This document shows, piece after piece, positions 1-5,916 of a stretch of DNA of 22,227 nt. A program made the position numbers and the translations under genes. A model generated the notes under the pieces. The model saw only the letters and a program-made list of their open reading frames with translations, had not been told where the DNA came from and did no database searches. Each line of letters opens with the position of its first letter. Position 1 is the first letter of the stretch. Source of the DNA: CAWVWF01 sp963933885 (lineage in GTDB: Bacteria; Bacteroidota; Bacteroidia; Flavobacteriales_C; GCA-002722245); NCBI GenBank assembly GCA_963933885.1, contig CAWVWF010000032.1, positions 1 to 22,227 of the forward strand, in the 5' to 3' direction.

Positions 1-43
1 ACTCTATGAGTATAATAAATGTAGATCTTGTTAATTTTTTGTC

Positions 44-937
44 ATGTACTTAGAACTTACACATAAAATATCCGTACAAAATCTCGTGCGGAATATTTAC
101 AAGCTATTATTCATTACTTTAATCAGTTTTTCTTTTTCACCAGGTGATAATCCTTTTGAATTGGTTGGACATATTCAATCTGAAGAAGGTATTATTTTAC
201 CCAACATTTATATTCAAGTTTGGAAAAATGGTGATGTAATTAATCAAACAAAAACTGATAATTTTGGAAACTACACATTACCGCTTTCCAAAATAGGAGT
301 TTTTACAATTATAGCTGGAAACAAAAATAAGTACTTCCACCCTAATACTGCTAAAGATTTTGATTTCCATACTATTACTAGATTCAAAAAAGATTTTAAA
401 TTAAAAATCGATAAACAAATTCTACAAAGAGAAACTACAAAACTTAGAGAGTCATACAACCATATGATGAAAAACAGAAAGAACCTTAGTTACAGAAGGG
501 CATTTTTCAAACAGTTTCCTGAATCAGGATATGAAACTGAATTATTCTTTAACAAATCAATCCCATACACTAATCTTAAAAAGGAGGCGAAAATTTATTT
601 GAATGTTATTTTTAATAAAAGAGTTGCTGGTTGGGCGGGGTATATGAATAAATTCATACGTTACGGACAGAAAACCAATATGAGTGTTGCTGGGCCAATG
701 ACTAAAAAATTCTATGCAGAAGCAGCCCAAATAATTAAAGAACATCCTCTTGAACTGTATAAAGAACTTAGTACTTGTAAAGACAAAAGAGTAAGAAAGT
801 TTTTTATCTGGATGTTTTCAGGTAAGAAATTTGGTAAAAAAGAACCAGATCCAATATTTGATTTCTTATCTGGGAAATTCAATAAAGAATTCGTGTTAAT
901 GCATGATGCTTTCGACACACATCTCAACGGAGAATAG
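44..937 (+). CDS. Secreted protein with N-terminal carboxypeptidase-regulatory-like domain
   Basis: A 297-aa protein. Residues about 17-34 form a hydrophobic signal-like segment after a basic stretch, so export is likely. Residues about 38-95 look like a CarboxypepD_reg-like beta-sandwich: a 'VGHIQSEEG' strand, then 'PNIYIQVWKNG', then a turn 'TDNFGNYTLPL'. The rest (about 125-297) is a basic, helical region with 'YRRAFFKQFPESGYET'. It resembles a C-terminal region common in Bacteroidota hypothetical proteins, recalled from family knowledge and not from a search. An in-frame TAA at 32-34 puts the start at 44 or later. The gene stands alone on the plus strand, upstream of a tRNA gene. No enzymatic motif is visible and the function is unknown. 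Confidence 0.75.
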   Translation: MYLELTHKISVQNLVRNIYKLLFITLISFSFSPGDNPFELVGHIQSEEGIILPNIYIQVWKNGDVINQTKTDNFGNYTLPLSKIGVFTIIAGNKNKYFHPNTAKDFDFHTITRFKKDFKLKIDKQILQRETTKLRESYNHMMKNRKNLSYRRAFFKQFPESGYETELFFNKSIPYTNLKKEAKIYLNVIFNKRVAGWAGYMNKFIRYGQKTNMSVAGPMTKKFYAEAAQIIKEHPLELYKELSTCKDKRVRKFFIWMFSGKKFGKKEPDPIFDFLSGKFNKEFVLMHDAFDTHLNGE

Positions 938-1029
938 AGTTTACTTTAATAATTTCATTAATATTCATAGGTAACTATCTGAAAATCAAATCGAGAAAAA
1001 TTAACCTAAAGTTATTTTAAAAAACCTTG

Positions 1030-1058
1030 TTGTTTCAGTCAAAAAAGGCGTATCTTTG
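1030..1058 (+). promoter_or_regulatory. Bacteroidota-type promoter of tRNA-Ser(UGA)
   Basis: A perfect TAnnTTTG -7 box (TATCTTTG, 1051-1058) has a TTG at 1030-1032, 18 bases upstream, as a possible -33 element. Only four bases separate the -7 box from the mature tRNA 5' end at 1063, so the primary transcript probably has almost no 5' leader. Confidence 0.7.
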
Positions 1059-1062
1059 TCGC

Positions 1063-1147
1063 GGTGAATTGGCAGAGTGGTCGAATGCACTAGTCTTGAA
1101 AACTAGCGTGGGGCAACCCACCGGGGGTTCGAATCCCTCATTCACCG
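1063..1147 (+). tRNA. tRNA-Ser (anticodon UGA)
   Basis: The cloverleaf folds by eye. The 7-bp acceptor stem is GGTGAAT (1063-1069) with ATTCACC (1140-1146), and the discriminator is G at 1147. The anticodon stem is CTAGT/ACTAG around the loop CTTGAAA, with TGA at 1097-1099. There is a long class II variable arm, and a T-arm with GGTTCGAATCC. The long variable arm and the UGA anticodon both indicate serine, decoding UCA and other UCN codons. CCA is not encoded (the next bases are CGC), so it would be added after transcription. An intrinsic terminator follows directly. Confidence 0.96.
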
Positions 1148-1154
1148 CGCTTCT

Positions 1155-1186
1155 AAGGTCTGGCATTTATGTTAGGCCTTTTTTTT
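1155..1186 (+). terminator. Intrinsic terminator after tRNA-Ser(UGA)
   Basis: Arms 1155-1165 and 1170-1180 pair over 11 bp, with three or so G-U wobbles, around a 4-base loop. A run of eight T (1179-1186) follows. It starts seven bases after the tRNA. Confidence 0.8.
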
Positions 1187-1320
1187 GTTCCAAACTTTTC
1201 GCTGGTAATAAATTCTAAAGCTATAATCTAGCGTATAGACATAGAAAAACATCCTAGATTAAAAGGTGAAATAAAAATGAGATTAGGTTGAAATTTAAAT
1301 GATTTTTTTTAGAGAAGTTT

Positions 1321-1356
1321 TGTGTAAGCTTTAAATAAACATTTAAAGCTTACACA
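1321..1356. terminator. Perfect 16-bp inverted repeat between the two tRNA-Ser genes
   Basis: Arms 1321-1336 (TGTGTAAGCTTTAAAT) and 1341-1356 are exact reverse complements around the loop AAAC. The repeat lies 11 bases beyond the 3' end of the minus-strand tRNA-Ser(GCU), where a terminator is expected. It lacks a clean U-tract in either direction: T-rich bases at 1302-1309 lie on the other side for that transcript. A terminator or 3'-processing stem for the minus-strand tRNA is the most likely role. Confidence 0.5.
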
Positions 1357-1367
1357 TTTAACTCAAG

Positions 1368-1454
1368 TAGAGCGAGGGGGATTCGAACCCCCGGTACGGT
1401 TGCCCGTACGTCAGTTTAGCAAACTGGTGGATTCAGCCACTCTCCCACCGCTCT
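1368..1454 (-). tRNA. tRNA-Ser (anticodon GCU)
   Basis: Read on the minus strand, the acceptor stem is AGAGCGG (1454-1448) with TCGCTCT (1375-1369), including one G-T pair, and the discriminator is A at 1368. The anticodon loop TTGCTAA has GCT at 1420-1418. A GC-rich class II variable arm (TACGGGCAACCGTA) and the T-arm GGGGGTTCGAATCCCCC follow. This species decodes AGC/AGU serine codons. CCA is not encoded. The gene faces tRNA-Ser(UGA) 220 bases away. Confidence 0.96.
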
Positions 1455-1501
1455 GTACTTAATCAATTCCTGACAATTAATTGATTTCCTTTTCGGGATC
1501 A

Positions 1502-1532
1502 CAAATTTAGATATTTGATTTCATTTGAACAA
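1502..1532 (-). promoter_or_regulatory. Bacteroidota-type promoter of tRNA-Ser(GCU)
   Basis: On the minus strand a perfect -7 box TAAATTTG (1509-1502) is preceded by TTG (1532-1530) with a 20-base spacer. Transcription would start near 1498, giving a 5' leader of about 40 bases. That leader contains an 8-bp inverted repeat, AATCAATT (1461-1468) with AATTGATT (1479-1486). Confidence 0.6.
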
Positions 1533-1660
1533 TAGTTTTCACCTCTAAATGAAAATTCTTTTTAATTTAACTACAAACAACTGATTATCAGATTAAAAAA
1601 ATCTGTGTGAACATTTATAGGAATCGAACGTATGGTACTTTACGCACCTTAACTACTACT

Positions 1661-2344
1661 ATGTTGACTCCAGAAGAGAAATATGATCAGTTAAAGAAAG
1701 ATTATGATGATTTTGTATATATCGTTTCTCATGACTTCAGGGCTTCTTTCAGGAAAATCAGTAGTTTAACTGGATGGATGAAAGATGATTTGGAAAATGA
1801 AGATTTAACTGACATGGAAGACAATATCAAACTTCTTCAAAAATCTTCTTTACAAATGAACGGAATGCTTCAAGGGCTTACCCTTCTATCGAGAATTGAC
1901 AGGATAGAGAAAGTAGTTTCTGAAGTAAATCTAGAAGCACTTATTAACCAAATTATAGAAGAAAATAAGATAACATTTCATAAGATTAACTATACAGGTC
2001 AATTAACATCCTTTAATACTAATCAGGAAAAGTTTAAAGGTATTTTAAATGAAATCATTAAGAATGCTCATCTATTTAATAATAATGAGCAAAAAGAACT
2101 TTTTGTTGATTTTAATATTTCCAATGAAAAAATAATTTTAGAAATAAAAGATAATGGATTCGGAATTGAGAATAAAGACTTAGAGAAGCCATTCAAATTA
2201 TTTTATAACGAGCATTTTAAAACTAGAGTTGAAACTACAGGCAGCGGTTTAACATATGTTAGGAAACTTGCACAATCTGAAAACGGAACTGTTCAAATAT
2301 TAAATTCGACAGAACAAGGAACGACAATTCAAATAAAATTATAA
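1661..2344 (+). CDS. Sensorless cytoplasmic histidine kinase
   Basis: A 227-aa histidine kinase core, soluble and with no membrane segment. The H-box is 'VSHDFRASFRKISSL' with the phospho-acceptor at His24. Asn130 and Asn135 lie in the N-box region 'NEIIKNAHLFNN'. 'DNGFGI' (164-169) is the G1 box and 'GSGLTYVRKLA' from 194 is the G2 box of the HATPase_c fold. It ends just after the ATPase domain, with no receiver domain. I chose ATG 1661. The frame is open to a GTG at 1607, but those extra 18 residues look unlike the family. No response regulator gene is adjacent, so this is an orphan kinase. Its input must come from the short N-terminal helix or from a partner protein. Confidence 0.85.
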   Translation: MLTPEEKYDQLKKDYDDFVYIVSHDFRASFRKISSLTGWMKDDLENEDLTDMEDNIKLLQKSSLQMNGMLQGLTLLSRIDRIEKVVSEVNLEALINQIIEENKITFHKINYTGQLTSFNTNQEKFKGILNEIIKNAHLFNNNEQKELFVDFNISNEKIILEIKDNGFGIENKDLEKPFKLFYNEHFKTRVETTGSGLTYVRKLAQSENGTVQILNSTEQGTTIQIKL

Positions 2345-2347
2345 GAC

Positions 2348-2378
2348 AAAAAAAAGCCAGCTAATAGCTGGCTTTTTT
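2348..2378. terminator. Bidirectional intrinsic terminator between kinase gene and ppa
   Basis: AGCCAGCT (2355-2362), loop AAT, AGCTGGCT (2366-2373), flanked by an A-run on the left and a T-run on the right. It therefore works in both directions and serves the two convergent genes. Confidence 0.9.
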
Positions 2379-2397
2379 ATATATCAAATAATCCTTT

Positions 2398-3012
2398 TTA
2401 CTCAGGATATAAATCATTGTAATCTTCCATACTAAGCTCAATAACTTTCTTAGCCTCTTCAGCACCGTAAACATGAGTTATTTCACACTTTGCATCTTCC
2501 TCACCAGGTATTTGCTTATAAGTAAGGAAATAATGCTTTAATCTATTAATTAGTCTTTCTGGAGCGTCTTTGATATCATCAAAATCATATACTTCATCTT
2601 GATCTAAAACTGCAATTATTTTATCATCAGCTTCACCTCCATCGATCATTCTCATTCCTCCAATAATTCTAGCGTTAACTAAAATATCTCCATGAGGAAC
2701 TTCTCTTTCTGTAAAAACACAAATATCTAAAGGATCAAGATCTCCGTCTAATTCTCTTCCTATTTTTTCAGCACAAAATTTAGCTACTTTTTCCCCACAA
2801 TATGTTTGAGGAATGAAACCATATAATGCTGGAATTACATTAGAAAACTTCTGTGGTCTATCTATCATCAAATACCCAGTTTCCTTATCAATCTCATACT
2901 TACAAGTATCAGAAGGAACCATTTCAATAAATGCGGTTACTTTATTAGGAACGTCTTTTCCAATTGGAATTCCGTGCCATGGATGCGGTTTTGATATTAA
3001 CTTCTTAGCCAT
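2398..3012 (-). CDS. ppa: Inorganic pyrophosphatase (family I)
   Basis: This enzyme hydrolyses pyrophosphate to two phosphates, pulling biosynthetic reactions forward; it is cytosolic and Mg-dependent. The protein has 204 aa from the ATG at 3012. The family signature 'DGDLDPLD' (residues 89-96) supplies the metal-binding aspartates. Other family features are 'FIEMVPSDTCKYEID' (28-42), 'LYGFIPQTYCG' (63-73) and 'GGMRMIDGGEADDKI'. The frame stays open seven codons upstream to a TTG, but the ATG fits better. A near-consensus -7 box (CATTTTTG, 3038-3031) lies 18 bases before it. It is convergent with the histidine kinase gene and shares its terminator. Confidence 0.93.
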   Translation of the reverse strand: MAKKLISKPHPWHGIPIGKDVPNKVTAFIEMVPSDTCKYEIDKETGYLMIDRPQKFSNVIPALYGFIPQTYCGEKVAKFCAEKIGRELDGDLDPLDICVFTEREVPHGDILVNARIIGGMRMIDGGEADDKIIAVLDQDEVYDFDDIKDAPERLINRLKHYFLTYKQIPGEEDAKCEITHVYGAEEAKKVIELSMEDYNDLYPE

Positions 3013-3030
3013 GTTTCTTTTATTAGGATG

Positions 3031-3038
3031 CAAAAATG
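3031..3038 (-). promoter_or_regulatory. Possible -7 box of ppa
   Basis: CATTTTTG on the minus strand differs from TAnnTTTG at one position and sits 18 bases before the ppa ATG. I see no clear -33 TTG at the right spacing. Confidence 0.3.
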
Positions 3039-3121
3039 CAGTATTTTATTCGATTGAAAAAATATAGACCACTAAATTTTACTACAAACCTAAACGAATA
3101 ATGGATTCAGAACCATTCTAA

Positions 3122-3967
3122 TTAATACTCCCAAAGATCTTGTTCATAATCGAACATGCTTTTTTCAATTCTCCTACCTTCCAATAAAGCTTCTAACCCA
3201 GATTTATAATCTTGAACTTTTCGACAATAAACATTTGAAGCTTTATAAACATAGCTACTAAAGAATCTCTTATTAAAGAGATCATCATAAGTCCTGCGTT
3301 CTACATCATTGTGTCTACTTGGTGTTTCTTGACTAGCAAGTATATGTCTAATTTCAGGCATATACACCCAATATAAAGGTCTATCTCCTTTGTACTCTCC
3401 ATTCTCATCATGAACTTCTTCAATTGGACATATACCTATAATCCTAGCCTCCATCACCCCTCTTTTACTATCAAAGAACCAATCTTCTTTTATTCTAAAT
3501 CTCAATACATTTTGAGTTGGAAAAGGTTCATTAATCACAAGAGCTTCCATAACATCGTCTTCATTTGGAACATAAGCAGTATCTGTCACCTCCCCTATCT
3601 TACAAGCTTCCTCTCCCCTGAATGTATATAAGAATTCATCGGAAATTGGATCGAAAGCAGTTAATTCATCAGAACAAATCCCGCTTCGTAATACGGTAAT
3701 TAAATTACTCATCCCATTGCTTGTTTCAAGTGGATAGTAAAAAAGGTGATTAATTTTCTCTCTTAGATCGAGTACTCTGGTCACACGTTTCATCCACATT
3801 AAATTAATCTCAGATTCATGATTGTAAGGTATAGGCTTTCTCCCCCTTGCATTCTCTCTTATGTATATACCATCCAGAACACCAGAAGATGTTGGCTGAG
3901 CAATTATGGTAAGGTCTGAAATTAAAATTAAAGCAAATAAAAAAGTTCTCATAACTGTTATTTTCAT
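3122..3967 (-). CDS. GldN-family protein (gliding / type IX secretion component homologue)
   Basis: A 281-aa protein with an N-terminal signal peptide (about 1-23, ending near 'IIAQ'). The body carries GldN-family hallmarks: 'LDGIYIRENARGRKPIPYN', 'MKRVTRVLDLREKINHLFYYPL', 'KEDWFFDSKRGVMEARIIGI', 'YWVYMPEIRHIL', 'RRTYDDLFNKRFFSSYVYK' and a C-terminal 'FDYEQDLWEY'. GldN is a periplasmic partner of GldK in the ring of the type IX secretion system. Here there is no gldK, gldL or gldM; the neighbours are two VGIGT-type surface proteins, so it may be a GldN/GldO paralogue. The start at 3967 lies inside a strong terminator-like hairpin. An in-frame ATG at 3952 is the alternative start and is also within it. 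Confidence 0.85.
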   Translation of the reverse strand: MKITVMRTFLFALILISDLTIIAQPTSSGVLDGIYIRENARGRKPIPYNHESEINLMWMKRVTRVLDLREKINHLFYYPLETSNGMSNLITVLRSGICSDELTAFDPISDEFLYTFRGEEACKIGEVTDTAYVPNEDDVMEALVINEPFPTQNVLRFRIKEDWFFDSKRGVMEARIIGICPIEEVHDENGEYKGDRPLYWVYMPEIRHILASQETPSRHNDVERRTYDDLFNKRFFSSYVYKASNVYCRKVQDYKSGLEALLEGRRIEKSMFDYEQDLWEY

Positions 3968-3990
3968 TCATAACAGCAATGAGAACTTTT
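3939..3990 (-). terminator. Terminator-like hairpin enclosing the start codon of the gldN-like gene
   Basis: On the minus strand AAAAGTTCTCAT (3990-3979) pairs with ATGAGAACTTTT (3952-3941), and CTGTTAT (3976-3970) with ATAACAG (3961-3955). The two helices are separated only by a 2x2 internal loop. The apical loop GAATGAAA holds the ATG at 3967-3965. Six T follow the stem (3944-3939). It begins 18 bases after the stop of the upstream surface-protein gene and is probably that gene's intrinsic terminator. Confidence 0.75.
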
Positions 3991-4007
3991 CGTAACAACT
4001 TATTATA

Positions 4008-5915
4008 CTATAATTTATAAAGAGAATTTTTAAACTCTTGAATTGCGTTTGATAAATTTTCTATTTCTTTAGATATGTTTTCTATTTCGAAAGATTCGTA
4101 AAACACAGATATTAACACTTTTTTATCTCCGTTTTTATCTGCCTTTATATTTCTCCAATTAACTTTTTCTGCAGCTCTTCCACATATATAACTAACAGGA
4201 TATTGGCCATTGTCTTTCATCGCATTCCCCTCTGTTGAAGATGAAATTAAATAATCTCCTGTCTTTATATTTCCACCTTCATGAGTAACCCACATCACTC
4301 CATTTCCAACCGACATTATTAAATGAGGATTATCAGCAGAAAACATCTCTGATGGTTTGATTAAGCTTGCGTATGTTCCTAAAATTCTTTTATCATTCGG
4401 TTTTTGAGCGTAATTAATACCATACATAATTTCAGATTGCTCACAATGGTGAAAATTATCATTATCTCCATTTAGAATAACAACCTTACCAAATTCAAAC
4501 GAATCTCTAGAGTTTCCATAATGCGCTCCTGTAAATGGATTATAAGTCACTGTAATTCCTGCAACAGAAATATTACCAACCGTAGAACCTCCATCTTGGA
4601 AATCGATTATCATACCATCATCACTTCTGTTAAATGTTGCGACTGTTCCTGCAGTTCCTACAACATCTAATTCACCTACTGGACTAGTATTTCCAATTCC
4701 TAATTTACCTGTTGATCTAATCACCATTCTGATGGCTTGTGTTGATGAAGCATCTGGAGTTGTTTGAAATCTAATTTCAGTAGGTAAATCATTTGTACCA
4801 GGTGTACCATCAATTTTAGCTTCAATTGTTGCTCCTACAGAAGCATAATCAGTACCGTCATAAACGAAAAATGAATTTGCCCCAATAACATCGTTGTCAA
4901 CGATAATACTAGGTGAAGCCTCACTACCTCTTGCTTTTCCAAAACTAATAAACGACTCTTGAGTTCCTGCCTCATGACAAGTTAAAGCGATCCCACTTAA
5001 ATCAGTAGTTCCACCAATTTGTAAGTCACGGTCTAAAATACTATTGCTTGAACCAGTAATCACATAATCGTTAGTGGCGTCTACGAATAACTTATGTGTT
5101 GAAGCGTCAGATTCAACTCTAAAGTCAAATACACCACTTTGTTCATTTAAAATTAAACCCCCATTAATAATCAAATCATCAGCTGTGAAATCTGAAACCG
5201 AAATCAAAGGAGTTGAACTAGAAGAATTATCGATATAAAGCTTATTACTACCTGTCTCTCCATAACCAGACTGATGTCCTATTTTTATGTTTGAAGCTCC
5301 TGTTGTCCCTGAATAACCAGATTGATATCCTACATTTGTATTTTGAGAACCACCCTGATTAATATAACCTGAACTACTACCTAACTCAGTATTAAAATCT
5401 CCTGTTGTATTTGAATACCCTGACTCATACCCAACAAAAACATTATCTAATCCTCCAGCATTATTCTGTGCTCCTGCACTTTGTCCGACATAGATATTAC
5501 GTGTATTAGGTTTACTAATCCCATGAGCTGATCCAATTCTGTAAACATCAGTTGAATTCGATAAATTAATATTCCCATCAACCTCTAACTTGTACGCTGG
5601 ATCTGTATCGTTAATTCCAACATCACCATTCGCATCTATAGTTAATGAAGTTGATGTTTCTACTTCCGTTGTTCCTATTTTAAATTTATCAGCATCCGAA
5701 TTATCAACACCAACTGTAAACGTAGATGTTCCTGATATTTGAAAATGAATTAATGGATCACCAGAAGATGTATTATTTATACCCAAATCAACTTCACTTG
5801 CAGTTGAATTCTCTAAATCTAAAGCTTCATCTGGATTTTGAGTTCCTATTCCTACTTGCGCTTCTAAAATCTTAAAAACAGACAAGAAACAAGCTATTAA
5901 TATACCTTTTCTCAT
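4008..5915 (-). CDS. Secreted VGIGT-type surface/fibre-like protein, copy A
   Basis: A 635-aa protein with a signal peptide (1-20, cleavage after 'ILEAQ'), then the 'VGIGTQNPDEALDL' start typical of Bacteroidota fibre-like proteins. Residues 21-115 are beta-rich, with 'VGINDTDPAYKLEVDG'. Residues 140-230 hold about five 16-17-residue repeats of the form N-x-x-VGYxSGYSxTTG, suggesting a beta-helical or trimeric shaft. Residues about 457-610 form a separate C-terminal domain ('GAHYGNSRDSFEFG', 'NPHLIMSVGNGVMWV', 'GDYLISSS'), followed by a predicted coiled coil (610-635). I see no classical type IX C-terminal sorting domain. It is paralogous to the upstream gene, whose stop lies one base before this ATG, so translation is probably coupled. 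The role may be adhesin or cell-surface fibre; this is not proven. Confidence 0.82.
   Translation of the reverse strand: MRKGILIACFLSVFKILEAQVGIGTQNPDEALDLENSTASEVDLGINNTSSGDPLIHFQISGTSTFTVGVDNSDADKFKIGTTEVETSTSLTIDANGDVGINDTDPAYKLEVDGNINLSNSTDVYRIGSAHGISKPNTRNIYVGQSAGAQNNAGGLDNVFVGYESGYSNTTGDFNTELGSSSGYINQGGSQNTNVGYQSGYSGTTGASNIKIGHQSGYGETGSNKLYIDNSSSSTPLISVSDFTADDLIINGGLILNEQSGVFDFRVESDASTHKLFVDATNDYVITGSSNSILDRDLQIGGTTDLSGIALTCHEAGTQESFISFGKARGSEASPSIIVDNDVIGANSFFVYDGTDYASVGATIEAKIDGTPGTNDLPTEIRFQTTPDASSTQAIRMVIRSTGKLGIGNTSPVGELDVVGTAGTVATFNRSDDGMIIDFQDGGSTVGNISVAGITVTYNPFTGAHYGNSRDSFEFGKVVILNGDNDNFHHCEQSEIMYGINYAQKPNDKRILGTYASLIKPSEMFSADNPHLIMSVGNGVMWVTHEGGNIKTGDYLISSSTEGNAMKDNGQYPVSYICGRAAEKVNWRNIKADKNGDKKVLISVFYESFEIENISKEIENLSNAIQEFKNSLYKL
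5226..5498 (-). repeat. Repeats of about 17 aa in surface protein copy A
   Basis: In-frame repeats of roughly 51 bases encode units such as 'NVFVGYESGYSNTTGDF', 'NTNVGYQSGYSGTTGAS' and 'NIKIGHQSGYGETGSN'. Positions are conserved at N, VG and SGY, and the DNA units have diverged. Confidence 0.75.
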
Positions 5916-5916
5916 A

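Noticed and set aside
1027..1218. Open frame of 63 codons on the plus strand
   Set aside because: It runs through tRNA-Ser(UGA) and its terminator and shows no protein-like composition.
1225..1260. Inverted repeat AATCTAG...CTAGATT between the tRNA genes
   Set aside because: Only 7 bp with a 22-base loop in AT-rich DNA, which is compatible with chance.
1063..1454. tRNA-Ser genes as an integration site for a mobile element
   Set aside because: No integrase, no duplicated tRNA 3' end and no foreign-looking genes are nearby.
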